A DNA stretch of 64,000 nucleotides, from NCBI GenBank assembly GCA_019120375.1, contig DWVE01000011.1:1-64000 (forward strand), read 5' to 3'. The stretch is from Allofournierella_A excrementavium. Its GTDB lineage: Bacteria; Bacillota; Clostridia; Oscillospirales; Ruminococcaceae. Numbering within the stretch: position 1 is the first letter of the stretch; each line of letters starts with the position of its first letter. The notes beneath the pieces were generated by a model, which ran no database searches, was not told the origin of the DNA, and worked only from the letters and a program-made list of their open reading frames with translations. Made by a program: the position numbers and the translations under genes. Positions 41,657 to 50,472 of the stretch are shown here, one piece after another.

Positions 41657-43930
41657 ATGGTCACTTGCTCCAAGACCGGAATGTACTACGCCCGGGGTCA
41701 GTGGGTCCCCGCCGATGAAAACGCCCCCGCCGCCCTGGCGGCACTGGGCTTTGACGAGGCCGCGCGGCAGAACGCCCGCAAAGGCACCATCGCCTGGGGC
41801 ATCCTGCAGGCCCATAACCACAGCGGCGACGAAAACGCCCTGAAACTCAAATTCGACGCGATGGCCAGCCACGACATCACCTTCGTGGGCATCGTGCAGA
41901 CCGCCCGCGCCTCGGGCCTCACCAAATTCCCCATGCCCTATGTGCTCACCAACTGCCACAACAGCCTGTGCGCGGTGGGCGGCACCATCAACGAGGATGA
42001 CCACCTCTTCGGCCTGTCCGCCGCCAAGAAGTACGGCGGCGTGTACGTGCCGCCCCATCTGGCGGTCATCCACCAGTACATGCGGGAGATGTACGCCGGC
42101 TGCGGCAAGATGATCCTGGGGTCCGACAGCCACACCCGCTACGGCGCGCTGGGCACCATGGCCATCGGCGAGGGCGGCGGCGAGCTGGCAAAGCAGCTTT
42201 TGAACCGCACCTATGACGTGGCCTGCCCCGGCGTGGTGGCGGTGCACCTCACCGGCGCGCCCGTGCCCGGCGTGGGCCCCCAGGACGTGGCCCTGGCCAT
42301 CATCGGCGCGGTGTTCGCCAACGGCTATGTGAAGAACAAGGTCATGGAGTTCGTGGGCCCCGGCGTTGCCAGCCTGCCGCTGGAATACCGCAGCGGCATC
42401 GACGTGATGACCACCGAGACCACCTGCCTGTCCAGCATCTGGGTCACCGACGAGACCACCCGGAAGTATCTGGCCGTCCACGGCAGGGAAGGGGACTATA
42501 AGCCTCTGGCCCCGGCGGACCTTGCCTACTACGACGGCGTGGTGGAAGTGGCGCTGGACAAGGTGCGGCCCATGATCGCCCTGCCCATGCACCCCTCCAA
42601 CGTCTACACCATCGAGGAGCTGAACGCGAACCTTGCCGACATCCTCCACAAGACCGAGGAGGACTGCGCCGCGCTGGTGGGCGGCAAGGTCAAGCTGGAC
42701 CTTGTGAGCAAGATCGAAAACGGCCGCCTGCGGGTGGACCAGGGCGTCATCGCCGGCTGCGCCGGCGGCACCTACTCCAACATCTGCGAGGCCGCTCAGA
42801 TCCTGGAAGGCCACACCGGCGGCAACGGCGAGTACGCGCTGAGCGTCTACCCCTCCAGCCAGCCCACCATGATGGCCCTGATGAAGAACGGGGCCCTGGC
42901 CAGCCTGATGGCCGGCGGCGCCACCGTGCGCACCGCCTTCTGCGGGCCCTGCTTTGGCGCGGGCGACGTGCCGGCCAACGGCTCGCTGTCCATCCGCCAC
43001 ACCACCCGAAACTTCCCCAGCCGCGAGGGCTCCAAGCCCGGCAGCGGCCAGATCGCCGGCGTGGCGCTGATGGACGCCCGCTCCATCGCCGCCACCACCC
43101 GCATGGGCGGCATCCTCACCCCCGCCACCGACATCGACTATGAGCCCCACATCCCCGAGTACGAGTTCGACGACTCCAGCTATAAGAGCCGCGTCTACAA
43201 CGGCTGGGGTAAGGGCGACTACGACAGCCTGCTGCGCCTGGGGCCCAACATCAAGGACTGGCCCGCCATCCAGCCCCTGGCCGACAACCTGCTGCTGAAG
43301 GTCACCAGCTACATCACCGACCCGGTGACCACCACCGACGAGCTCATCCCCAGCGGCGAGACCAGCAGCTACCGCTCCAACCCCCTGGGTCTGGCGGAGT
43401 TCACCCTGAGCCGCAAGGACCCGGCCTATGTGGGCCGCGCCAAGGCGGTGCAGGCCGAGGAGGCCGACCGCGCCGCCGGCAAGGGCAGCGACGAGCTGCT
43501 GGCTAAGGTGCGCGCCGTGCCCGGCTGCGAGGCCCTCACCTGGAACGATCTGGCCATCGCCAGCACCATCTACGCGGTGAAACCCGGCGACGGTTCCGCC
43601 CGTGAGCAGGCCGCCAGCTGCCAGCGGGTGCTGGGCGCGGGGGCCAACATCGCGGTGGAGTACGCCACCAAGCGCTACCGCTCCAACCTCATCAACTGGG
43701 GCATGCTGCCCTTCCAGCTGGATGGGCCCACCCCCTTCGGCCTGGGCGATTACATCCTCATCCCCGGCGCGCGGGCGCTGCTGGCCGAGGACCGGCTGGA
43801 GAGCATCCCCGCCTATGTGCTGGGCGAAAACGGCCCCAAGGCCTTCAGCCTCTCCATCGCCCCCCTCACGGCGGACGAGCGGCAAATTTTGCTGGACGGC
43901 TGCCTCATCAACTACTACAAGCACGGCTAA
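41657..43930 (+). CDS. Aconitase-family hydratase (YbhJ-like)
   Basis: 757 residues, the size of E. coli YbhJ and smaller than AcnA (about 890). Cys100 (TNCHNS), Cys429 and Cys432 (FCGPCFG) fit the three ligands of a 4Fe-4S cluster; GSDSHTRYGALGTMAIGEGGGE and GCAGGTYSN match aconitase substrate regions; the C-terminal swivel has QRVLGAGANIAVEYATKRYRSNLINWGMLPF. Substrate of this subfamily is not known. AAAGGAGG before ATG 41657. First of three co-directional genes with a PHP and a TSCPD protein. Confidence 0.88.
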   Translation: MVTCSKTGMYYARGQWVPADENAPAALAALGFDEAARQNARKGTIAWGILQAHNHSGDENALKLKFDAMASHDITFVGIVQTARASGLTKFPMPYVLTNCHNSLCAVGGTINEDDHLFGLSAAKKYGGVYVPPHLAVIHQYMREMYAGCGKMILGSDSHTRYGALGTMAIGEGGGELAKQLLNRTYDVACPGVVAVHLTGAPVPGVGPQDVALAIIGAVFANGYVKNKVMEFVGPGVASLPLEYRSGIDVMTTETTCLSSIWVTDETTRKYLAVHGREGDYKPLAPADLAYYDGVVEVALDKVRPMIALPMHPSNVYTIEELNANLADILHKTEEDCAALVGGKVKLDLVSKIENGRLRVDQGVIAGCAGGTYSNICEAAQILEGHTGGNGEYALSVYPSSQPTMMALMKNGALASLMAGGATVRTAFCGPCFGAGDVPANGSLSIRHTTRNFPSREGSKPGSGQIAGVALMDARSIAATTRMGGILTPATDIDYEPHIPEYEFDDSSYKSRVYNGWGKGDYDSLLRLGPNIKDWPAIQPLADNLLLKVTSYITDPVTTTDELIPSGETSSYRSNPLGLAEFTLSRKDPAYVGRAKAVQAEEADRAAGKGSDELLAKVRAVPGCEALTWNDLAIASTIYAVKPGDGSAREQAASCQRVLGAGANIAVEYATKRYRSNLINWGMLPFQLDGPTPFGLGDYILIPGARALLAEDRLESIPAYVLGENGPKAFSLSIAPLTADERQILLDGCLINYYKHG

Positions 43931-43953
43931 AGACCAAAAGGAAGGTGGACACC

Positions 43954-44802
43954 ATGGCCGGCGATCTGCATACCCACACCACCTGGTCCGACGGGGCGCT
44001 GCCCGCCCCCGTGCTGCCCAAGCTGGCGGCCCGGGCGGGCCTTGCGTGGCTGGCCATTTCCGACCACGACACCCTGCTGCCGGTGGAATACGCCTATGAA
44101 AACCCCACGGTGGAAGGGGTGGGCCTCATCCCCGCCACCGAGCTCACCGCCTACGACTATGAGCGCAAACGGCAGGTGCACGTCCTGTGCTACTGGCCGG
44201 ATAAGGACAGCCCCGAACTGGCGGCCCACTGCCGCCTGATGGCCGACCGGCGCAACGCCGTCTGCACCCAAAGCGCCAAAGAGCTGGAAGAGATTTACCC
44301 CCAGTTCAAACTGGAGGACGCCCGCCGCATGGCGGACGCGGGCGGCGGCGTCATCTTCAAAAGCACCCTGATGCGGGTGCTCTATGAGTACGGTCTGGTG
44401 GACGGCATCTACCAGCAGGACTACAAGACCCTCTTCGGGGCCAAGGGCGGCAAAGTGCTCCACAACCCGGAGTATGAGCCGGTGGAGAACGTCCTGGCGG
44501 TCATCAAGGCCGCCCGGGGCGTGGCGGTATTCGCTCACCCCAGCGTCTACAACAGCATGGAGCTGGTGGCCGAGCTGGCCGCCGCGGGGCGCATCGACGG
44601 GGTGGAGATAGAGCACCCCCGTAACACACCCGAGGATAAAGAGGAGCTGCGCCGCCTGGCCGCAAAGTACGGCCTCGTCACCACCGGCGGCACCGACTTC
44701 CACGGCATCCACGCCGGCAAGCCCCGGCGGCTGGGCCTCTGCCGCTGCACCGACGAGGAAGTGCTGCGGCTGAACGAACTGGCAAAAGCGAAGAAAGCAT
44801 AA
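43954..44802 (+). CDS. PHP-domain phosphoesterase
   Basis: 282 residues. Metal-binding motifs of the PHP superfamily: DLHTHTTWSDG (His6, His8), AISDHDT, an internal segment of about 90 residues, FAHPSVYN, EIEHP and TGGTDFHG near the end. Such proteins are nucleoside bisphosphate or other phosphoesterases (RNase AM/YciV-like). ATG 43954 is spaced for AAGGAAGG; the GTG at 43945 overlaps it. 23 bp after the hydratase gene, same operon. Confidence 0.88.
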   Translation: MAGDLHTHTTWSDGALPAPVLPKLAARAGLAWLAISDHDTLLPVEYAYENPTVEGVGLIPATELTAYDYERKRQVHVLCYWPDKDSPELAAHCRLMADRRNAVCTQSAKELEEIYPQFKLEDARRMADAGGGVIFKSTLMRVLYEYGLVDGIYQQDYKTLFGAKGGKVLHNPEYEPVENVLAVIKAARGVAVFAHPSVYNSMELVAELAAAGRIDGVEIEHPRNTPEDKEELRRLAAKYGLVTTGGTDFHGIHAGKPRRLGLCRCTDEEVLRLNELAKAKKA

Positions 44803-44822
44803 AAAGAGAGAAGGAAACCAAA

Positions 44823-45089
44823 ATGATCACCCACACCCGCAAAAACAGCGGTACCTGCTCCCGCAGCACCACTGTCACCCTGAACGACGACGGCACCATC
44901 CACAGCATCGAAGTGGTGGGCGGCTGCAACGGCAACCTGAAGGGCGTCAGCAGCCTGCTGGTGGGCATGGACGCCGCCGACGCCATCCGCCGCATGCGGG
45001 GCACCACCTGCGGCCCCCGCTCCACCTCCTGCCCGGACCAGATCTCCCTGGCCCTGGAAGAGGCGCTGGAAAAGCTGAAGCGCAGCTGA
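44823..45089 (+). CDS. TSCPD domain-containing protein
   Basis: 88 residues, named for its C-terminal motif TSCPDQIS, with GTCSRSTTVTL and GGCNGNLKGVSSLL ahead of it. The same domain ends some class II ribonucleotide reductases; stand-alone versions (TIGR03905 type) occur in clostridia without known function. GAGAGAAGGAAA precedes ATG 44823. Last gene of the hydratase operon. Confidence 0.88.
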   Translation: MITHTRKNSGTCSRSTTVTLNDDGTIHSIEVVGGCNGNLKGVSSLLVGMDAADAIRRMRGTTCGPRSTSCPDQISLALEEALEKLKRS

Positions 45090-45103
45090 ATCAGAACAAA
45101 AAG

Positions 45104-45143
45104 AAAGCCGCCCGCGCACAGTGCTCCGTGCGCGGGCGGCTTT
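45104..45143. terminator. Bidirectional intrinsic terminator
   Basis: AAAGCCGCCCGCGCAC, 8-base loop, perfect complement ending in TTTT, between convergent TSCPD and MATE genes. Confidence 0.9.
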
Positions 45144-45155
45144 TGTGTCTGGCGT

Positions 45156-46517
45156 TTATTTGAATTCGATGGTCTCCAGCCGCTGAATTTTGTTCTTGTA
45201 GGTGCGGCGGAAGAAAAGGGTGGCCAGCACCAGCGCGCACACCTCCGCGATGAAGAAGCTGTACCACACCGCGTCCAGGTTGCCGGTGAGGCTGAGCAGC
45301 CAGGCCACCGGCAGCAGCAGCACCAGCTGGCGGAAGGCGCTCATCAAAAGGCTCAGAAGCCCCTCGCCCACGGCCTGGAACAGGCTGCTGAACACGATGT
45401 CCACGCCGGCAAACAGGAAGCTCAGGCTGATGATGCGCAGCGCCGGCTGGCCGATGCGGCCCAGGTCGCCGCCGTCGCTGAACATGGCCAGAAGCTGGCC
45501 GGGGAACAGCTGGAAGATGACGGTGCCCAGCGCCATCACACAGAACATGGCCACCATGCACACCTTGATAGCGGAGAGGATGCGCTCCTTGCGGCGCGCG
45601 CCGTAGTTGTAGCCCACGATGGGCACCAGCGCGTTGGTCAGGCCGAAGCCGGGCATGAACACGAAGCTCTGCAGCTTGAAGTAAACGCCCAGCACCGAGA
45701 CGGCGGTCTCGGAAAAGCCGATGAGAATTTTATTCATGCCGAAGTTCATCACGCTGCTGATGCTCTGCATGATGATGCTGGGCAGACCCACGTCGTAGAT
45801 GCCCGCCACGGTGGGGCCGTCGAACCTGAGCTTTTTCCAGTGCAGCCGCACCTCGTTGTTGAACTTGAGGTTGAGGATGAAGCACACGCAGCAGCCGAAC
45901 CACTGGCCGATGACGGTGGCCACCGCCGCGCCTAAGACTCCCAGCTTCGGCGCGCCCAGCAGGCCGAAGATGAGGATGGGGTCCAGAATGATGTTGACGA
46001 TGGCGCCGGACATCTGGCTCAGCATCTGGAATACCGTGCGCCCGGTCACCTGGATGAGCCGCTCGAGGCAGATCTGGAAGAACATGCCCAGGCTGAACAC
46101 CAGGCACACCCGCAGATAGGCCGCGCCGTCAGCAGCGATGGCGGGGTTGGTGGTGAAGAAGCTGAAGAACAGCTCCGAGCAGAAGAGCCCGAACACCGCA
46201 AAGGCCAGCCAGCTGAAAAACATCAGCAGCATGCCGTTGTGGGCCACCTTGTCGGCGGCCTCCCGGTTGCCCTCGCCCAGCCGGCGGCTCAAAAGGGCGT
46301 TCACGCCCACGCTGGTGCCCACCGCCACGGCGATGGTCAGCATCTGCACCGGGTAGGCAAAGCTCACGGCGGCCAGCGCCGCGTCGGACAGCCGTGCCAC
46401 AAAGATGCTGTCCACAATGTTGTAAAGGGCCTGCACCAGCATGCTGATCATGATGGGGAAGGCCATGCCCAGCAGAAGGGGCGCAACGGGCTTTGTGCCC
46501 ATGATATTCTCTTTCAT
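45156..46517 (-). CDS. MATE family efflux transporter
   Basis: 453 residues, twelve membrane segments in two homologous halves. MAFPIMISMLVQALYNIVDSIFVARL at the start and NALLSRRLGEGNREAADK / GYNYGARRKERI are typical of NorM/DinF-like cation-drug antiporters. Substrate unknown. It is 27 bp behind the DnaC-type loader gene and may be read from the same transcript. Confidence 0.93.
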   Translation of the reverse strand: MKENIMGTKPVAPLLLGMAFPIMISMLVQALYNIVDSIFVARLSDAALAAVSFAYPVQMLTIAVAVGTSVGVNALLSRRLGEGNREAADKVAHNGMLLMFFSWLAFAVFGLFCSELFFSFFTTNPAIAADGAAYLRVCLVFSLGMFFQICLERLIQVTGRTVFQMLSQMSGAIVNIILDPILIFGLLGAPKLGVLGAAVATVIGQWFGCCVCFILNLKFNNEVRLHWKKLRFDGPTVAGIYDVGLPSIIMQSISSVMNFGMNKILIGFSETAVSVLGVYFKLQSFVFMPGFGLTNALVPIVGYNYGARRKERILSAIKVCMVAMFCVMALGTVIFQLFPGQLLAMFSDGGDLGRIGQPALRIISLSFLFAGVDIVFSSLFQAVGEGLLSLLMSAFRQLVLLLPVAWLLSLTGNLDAVWYSFFIAEVCALVLATLFFRRTYKNKIQRLETIEFK

Positions 46518-46544
46518 TCCTCGCGATACGTCCTTTGCTTTTGT

Positions 46545-47519
46545 TTATTCCATGCTTTTCAGCTTGCGGATGTCCTGCCCCAGAAACAGCACCGGCTCGC
46601 AGCTGCCACCCAGGCGGCTGGCGATCTTTTCGGTGTAGCGGGCCTCAAAGGCCTTGCCGTCCACGATGTTGGTGGTGTAAACGGTGGGCCGCTTTTCCAA
46701 AAGGCGGGTGTTCAAAAGGTTGTAAAAGCAGCTGAGCACATAGGGGCTCACATACTCGGTGCCCAGATCGTCCAGCACCAGCAGGTCCGCCTCCAGCACC
46801 GCCTCCATCAGCGGGCAGTCGTCCGCAAAGCGGTCCCGCTCCAGCTGGCCGAACAGGCTCTGGGCGCTGATGTACACCACGTCAAAGCCCTTTTCCAGCA
46901 CCGTCTGGGCAATGGCCAGCGCCGCGTGGGTCTTGCCCAGGCCCGCGTTGCCGCAAAGCAGCAGGCTGGTGCTCTTCATGTCAAAGCTCTCGGCGTAGTC
47001 CCGCAGGGCGGCCAGCGTCTCGGCCATCTCGGTGCGGATGCTCACGCCGGTGGCCTCGTCCGGCTCGTCCGGGTAGTAGCGCAGTTCCATCGAGTCGAAC
47101 CCGCACAGGGACAGGGGCGACTCTTTGGCGATCTCCTCCCGCCGCAGCTGCCGGGCCCGGCGGGAAACGCAGGCGCACATCCGCCCGTTCACCACGCCGG
47201 TGTCCTTGCAGACCGGGCACTCGAAGGCCGGCTCCAGGCTGGCGGGGCCATAGCCGTGGTCCGCCAGCAGCGTTTCCAGCTGCTTTTGGGCGGCGGCGCG
47301 CTCGGCGCGGGCGGCGTTCTGCTCCTCTTCCTTCGCGCCCGCCGCGGCCAGCTGCACCAGCCGGATGCCCAGCGAGCGCACCTTGTCCTCCAGCGGCTCC
47401 AGTTCGGGGATGGCCGCCGCGGCGGCCTGCCGCCGCCGTGCCGCCAGGGTCATGGCCCGCTGGCGGGCGCTGGCGGTCTGGCGCTGCGCTTCTCTCAACA
47501 GTTCCGTTTTCGTGCGCAT
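46545..47519 (-). CDS. DnaC/DnaI-type helicase loader ATPase
   Basis: 324 residues. N-terminal coiled-coil region (about 1-85), a zinc-knuckle-like CPVCKDTG...CAC segment (about 100-120), and an AAA+ domain with Walker A GNAGLGKTH and Walker B LLVLDDLGTE. Family of DnaC/DnaI/IstB. Linkage to a DnaD-domain gene argues for replicative helicase loading, not for an IS21 transposition helper; no transposase is near. Follows the DnaD gene by 4 bp. Confidence 0.92.
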   Translation of the reverse strand: MRTKTELLREAQRQTASARQRAMTLAARRRQAAAAAIPELEPLEDKVRSLGIRLVQLAAAGAKEEEQNAARAERAAAQKQLETLLADHGYGPASLEPAFECPVCKDTGVVNGRMCACVSRRARQLRREEIAKESPLSLCGFDSMELRYYPDEPDEATGVSIRTEMAETLAALRDYAESFDMKSTSLLLCGNAGLGKTHAALAIAQTVLEKGFDVVYISAQSLFGQLERDRFADDCPLMEAVLEADLLVLDDLGTEYVSPYVLSCFYNLLNTRLLEKRPTVYTTNIVDGKAFEARYTEKIASRLGGSCEPVLFLGQDIRKLKSME

Positions 47520-47523
47520 AGGT

Positions 47524-48432
47524 TCAGTCCTCCCGTTTCAGCCGCAGCGGGCGGTTTTGCGCCCGGCGCAGGATGTCGTTGCCGCTGGGGGCCGCCCGGT
47601 CCACCCGGATGTTGCTGCCCTCCAGCCCGCCGGCGCCCCGGGTGTCCGCCAGGGTGCGCCAGCCTTTTCCGTGCCAGCTCTTCAAGATGCCGTTGACGTA
47701 CTTCGCGTCCTTGCCCGCCCCGGCGTGCAGCACCGCCTCGGCCACCATCGCGTCGTCAAAGCGGTATTCCTCGTACCAGCGGCGCACGCAGTTCTTGTCC
47801 GCCATGGTCAGGTCCTCGGCGGGCACGCCCAGCAGCTCGGCCACGGTGCGCTCATGCCGCGCCCGGTCCTCCAGCAGCTGCAGATGGCGCTCGGCGTCCT
47901 CGCCGTTTGTCACGCCCTCCTGGGCCCAGCGGTCCAGTTCCCGCTCCAGCTGCGCCACCGAGCGGCGGCCCCGCCCGGCGTTGTAAGCCGCGCACAGCAG
48001 GATGACCTCGGCGGGGATGCTCTCGTTCACATACAGCGACACCACCCGCTGGATGTCCTTCTGGCCCAGCGCCTTGCCCAGGCAGGTCTGGGCCTCGCTG
48101 GCCAGCATGGACACGGTGGGGTCCCGCAGGGCGGCCATCCGCAGCTGGTCGGCGGTGAGGGGCGGGGCCTTTTCGACGGGAGGCGGCGCGGACGGGCCGC
48201 TCTGCTCCTTTTCCAGCAGGCCCACGCCGTGCCAGAATTCCAGCGCGCTGCTGGCCGAGGCCACCGTCTTGAGTTTCAGATCGTGGGCGATGGTCTTGGG
48301 GTCGGTGCAGCGGGTGGCAATGATGTACAAGGCCACCCGCACCGGGTCGCCGCCGGCCCGGTCCAGATGGCGGAACACCAGCTGCGGCACGGCGATGGAG
48401 TCGCCGGCATTGTCGTTCAAGCGGTAGGTCAT
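47524..48432 (-). CDS. DnaD/DnaB-domain replication initiation protein
   Basis: 302 residues. N-terminal winged-helix part (PQLVFRHLDRAGGDPVRVALY), then two DnaD C-terminal domains (about 130-185 and 195-270) with the YxxxWYEEYRFDDAMVAEAV motif (here CVRRWYEEYRFDD) in the second. Such proteins help load the replicative helicase with DnaI/DnaC partners, here the next gene. A TATAAT-like box lies upstream at 48469-48474 on this strand. CAAAGGAG precedes the ATG. Confidence 0.88.
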   Translation of the reverse strand: MTYRLNDNAGDSIAVPQLVFRHLDRAGGDPVRVALYIIATRCTDPKTIAHDLKLKTVASASSALEFWHGVGLLEKEQSGPSAPPPVEKAPPLTADQLRMAALRDPTVSMLASEAQTCLGKALGQKDIQRVVSLYVNESIPAEVILLCAAYNAGRGRRSVAQLERELDRWAQEGVTNGEDAERHLQLLEDRARHERTVAELLGVPAEDLTMADKNCVRRWYEEYRFDDAMVAEAVLHAGAGKDAKYVNGILKSWHGKGWRTLADTRGAGGLEGSNIRVDRAAPSGNDILRRAQNRPLRLKRED

Positions 48433-48525
48433 GCGGGAATTGCTCCTTTGCGTTCAGCGCATAAAACTTCATTATAAATATAGCACAAAACCCGGGGATG
48501 TGCCAGAGCTTTTTGGCCGCCCGAT

Positions 48526-48554
48526 TTGACAAACGGCCCCCCGGATGATAGCAT
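48526..48554 (+). promoter_or_regulatory. Promoter of the degV gene
   Basis: TTGACA (48526-48531), 17-bp spacer, TAGCAT (48549-48554), about 70 bp before the start codon. Confidence 0.75.
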
Positions 48555-48625
48555 TAAATAATAATGGTACGGACCCGCCGGCGGCAGGCCGGCCACACGG
48601 ATTTGTCAGGACAAGGTGCAGGAGC

Positions 48626-49477
48626 ATGAAGATCGCGATCGTGACGGACAGCAACAGCGGCATCTTTGAACGCCAGGCCCGCAAGATGGGGGTGCATGTG
48701 GTTCCGATGCCCTTTTCGGTGAACGGCGAGTGGCTGTATGAAGGCGTACAACTCACCGCGCCGGATTTTTACAAGGCCCAGGCGGCAGGCGCGGACATCA
48801 CCACCAGCATGCCCAGCCCGGCGGATGTGACGGAGCTGTGGGAAAAGCTGCTGGCGGACCACGACGAGCTGGTCTACATCCCCATGACCAGCGGTCTGAG
48901 CGGCTCCTGCGCGGCGGCCGCGGCCCTGGCCGAGGACTACGACGGCCGGGTGCAGGTGGTGGACAACAAGCGCATCTCCCTCACCCAGCTGCAGTCGGTG
49001 CTGGATGCCAAGCGCCTGGTCAAGCGCGGCCTCACCGCCGCCCAGGTGAAGGCCCAGCTGGAACAGCACGCCCTGGACGCCAGCATCTACATCACCTGCA
49101 GCGACCTCAAATACCTGAAAAAGGGCGGGCGCATCACCCCGGCGGCCGCCGCCATCGGCACGGTGCTGAACATCAAGCCGGTGCTGCAGATTCAAGGGGA
49201 GAAGATCGACGCCTATGCCAAGGTGCGGGGCATGCATCAGGCGGTGGAAAAGATGCTGGACGCCATCTGCGACGACATCACCGGCCGCTTCAACGGCATG
49301 AACCTGCACATCGGCACGGCTTACAGCGGCGACCCCGAACTGGGCAAGAAGTGGCAGAAGTACGTCCAGAGCCGCCTGCCCCGCTGCCGGGTGCACTCGG
49401 CGCCCCTCTCTCTGAGCATCGCCTGCCACACCGGCCCCGGCGCGGTGGGCATCGGCTGCTTCTATTACGAAAAATAA
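48626..49477 (+). CDS. DegV family fatty-acid-binding protein
   Basis: 283 residues. IAIVTDSNSGI at the start, ITTSMPSPAD, PMTSGLSGSC and the YLKKGGRITPAAAAIG / LNIKPVLQ stretch are DegV (FakB-like) signatures. FakB proteins bind a fatty acid and present it to the kinase FakA. The start ATG 48626 follows GCAGGAG; the frame is open further up but runs through the promoter. Single gene with terminator. Confidence 0.93.
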   Translation: MKIAIVTDSNSGIFERQARKMGVHVVPMPFSVNGEWLYEGVQLTAPDFYKAQAAGADITTSMPSPADVTELWEKLLADHDELVYIPMTSGLSGSCAAAAALAEDYDGRVQVVDNKRISLTQLQSVLDAKRLVKRGLTAAQVKAQLEQHALDASIYITCSDLKYLKKGGRITPAAAAIGTVLNIKPVLQIQGEKIDAYAKVRGMHQAVEKMLDAICDDITGRFNGMNLHIGTAYSGDPELGKKWQKYVQSRLPRCRVHSAPLSLSIACHTGPGAVGIGCFYYEK

Positions 49478-49481
49478 AACG

Positions 49482-49508
49482 AAGGCCCGCAGCTGCGGGC
49501 CTTTTTTT
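49482..49508. terminator. Bidirectional intrinsic terminator
   Basis: AAGGCCCGCAGCTGCGGGCCTT followed by TTTTT, between convergent degV and flavin reductase genes. Confidence 0.85.
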
Positions 49509-50049
49509 ATTCCAGAATGTAGGCGCTCACGATCTCGCCGTAATAGGCGGTGTGAAAATCCCGGTTGCGCCCGTGAAAATCCGGCTCCACGTCCTGGGGG
49601 TGGTATTTCTCCCGGATGGCGGGCGGAATGGCGGCGGCCTCCTGATGCTGGCGGTAGATCACCTTGCACTCCAGCGTCAGGGGCAGCTGGGCGATGGCGG
49701 GGGCGGCCACCTTTTGGCCCGGCACGGCGGTCAGCTCCGCCAGGGCGAACTTGTCGCAGCTGCGCCCGGTGCGGGTGCCGCACAGGCCCAGGATGCGCTT
49801 GTCAAAGTCGCCCACGGGAACGTTCACCGTGAACTCGCCGCTCTCTTCCAGCAGCTCGTGGGTGAAGCGGTGGGTGCGCACGAAGGCCACGAACACCGGG
49901 CGTCCCCACTCCACGCCGATGGTGCCCCAGCCGATGGTCATGGTGTTGGTCCTGCCCTTTGCCCGGGTGGTCAGCAGTACGCCGGGGTCCAGCGCTTTGG
50001 CGATGGAGCCGGCGTATTCCAGCGGGTCGATGAACTTGGGTGTGAACAT
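49507..50049 (-). CDS. Flavin reductase-like domain protein
   Basis: 180 residues of the FMN-binding split-barrel flavin reductase family: LLTTRAKGRTNTMTIGWGTIGVEWGRPVFVAFVR, then THELLEESGEFTVNVP. It likely binds FMN; partner unknown. The ATG at 50049 follows AAAGGAGG with 9 bases spacing, better than the in-frame start at 50070. Its promoter is at 50087-50115. Confidence 0.9.
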   Translation of the reverse strand: MFTPKFIDPLEYAGSIAKALDPGVLLTTRAKGRTNTMTIGWGTIGVEWGRPVFVAFVRTHRFTHELLEESGEFTVNVPVGDFDKRILGLCGTRTGRSCDKFALAELTAVPGQKVAAPAIAQLPLTLECKVIYRQHQEAAAIPPAIREKYHPQDVEPDFHGRNRDFHTAYYGEIVSAYILE

Positions 50050-50086
50050 GGCAGAAGGCCTCCTTTGCACGTTTTTTGCTACTTAC

Positions 50087-50115
50087 AGAATAAAACCGCC
50101 GCAAGCCGCTGTCAA
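50087..50115 (-). promoter_or_regulatory. Promoter of the flavin reductase gene
   Basis: Minus strand TTGACA (50115-50110), 17-bp spacer, TATTCT (50092-50087). Confidence 0.8.
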
Positions 50116-50150
50116 CTGCCTTTTTGCCGCCGCCGGGGCGCCGCCCTTCC

Positions 50151-50179
50151 TTGACAATCCGCCGTCTTCATGCTATACT
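50151..50179 (+). promoter_or_regulatory. Promoter of the SCIFF locus
   Basis: TTGACA (50151-50156), 17-bp spacer, TATACT (50174-50179), giving a leader of about 70 nt before scfA. Confidence 0.88.
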
Positions 50180-50256
50180 TTGCGCGTATCGATTGTGTGC
50201 TTTGGCCGCTGCCGCGGCCCGGCAGCAAAATATGCTGAACAACTGGAGATGTCGTT

Positions 50257-50403
50257 ATGGAAAGAATCAAGACCATCGAGACCCGGAACCTCTGCGAGAG
50301 CGCCAAGAACGGCGGCTGCGGCGAGTGCCAGACCTCCTGCCAGTCCGCTTGCAAGACCTCCTGCGGTGTTGCGAACCAGAAGTGCGAGAACGCTGACAAG
50401 TAA
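50257..50403 (+). CDS. scfA: SCIFF ranthipeptide precursor
   Basis: 48-residue precursor of the six-cysteine SCIFF family: CGECQTSCQSACKTSCGVA followed by a last Cys gives six cysteines at 21, 24, 28, 32, 36 and 43. The radical SAM enzyme next door links such cysteines to threonines or other residues by thioether bonds at non-alpha carbons. A seventh cysteine, Cys13, sits in the leader part. GGAGAT with 6 bases spacing precedes ATG 50257. A hairpin terminator separates it from scfB, so the peptide RNA should exceed that of its enzyme. SCIFF products are widespread in clostridia and have been linked to population-level regulation. Confidence 0.95.
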   Translation: MERIKTIETRNLCESAKNGGCGECQTSCQSACKTSCGVANQKCENADK

Positions 50404-50420
50404 ACTTCTAAACTTCCAGG

Positions 50421-50450
50421 AAAGCCGCCGAACAATAAGGCGGCTTTTTT
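50421..50450 (+). terminator. Intergenic (partial) terminator between scfA and scfB
   Basis: AAAGCCGCC, 9-base loop, GGCGGCTTT and further T. No other promoter is evident before scfB, so read-through probably supplies it. Confidence 0.8.
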
Positions 50451-50472
50451 GTGCTTAAATTCGGAGGATACA

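Noticed and set aside
46545..47519. IstB transposition helper of an IS21-type element
   Set aside because: No istA transposase and no terminal repeats; linkage to a DnaD-domain gene shows a replication helicase loader.
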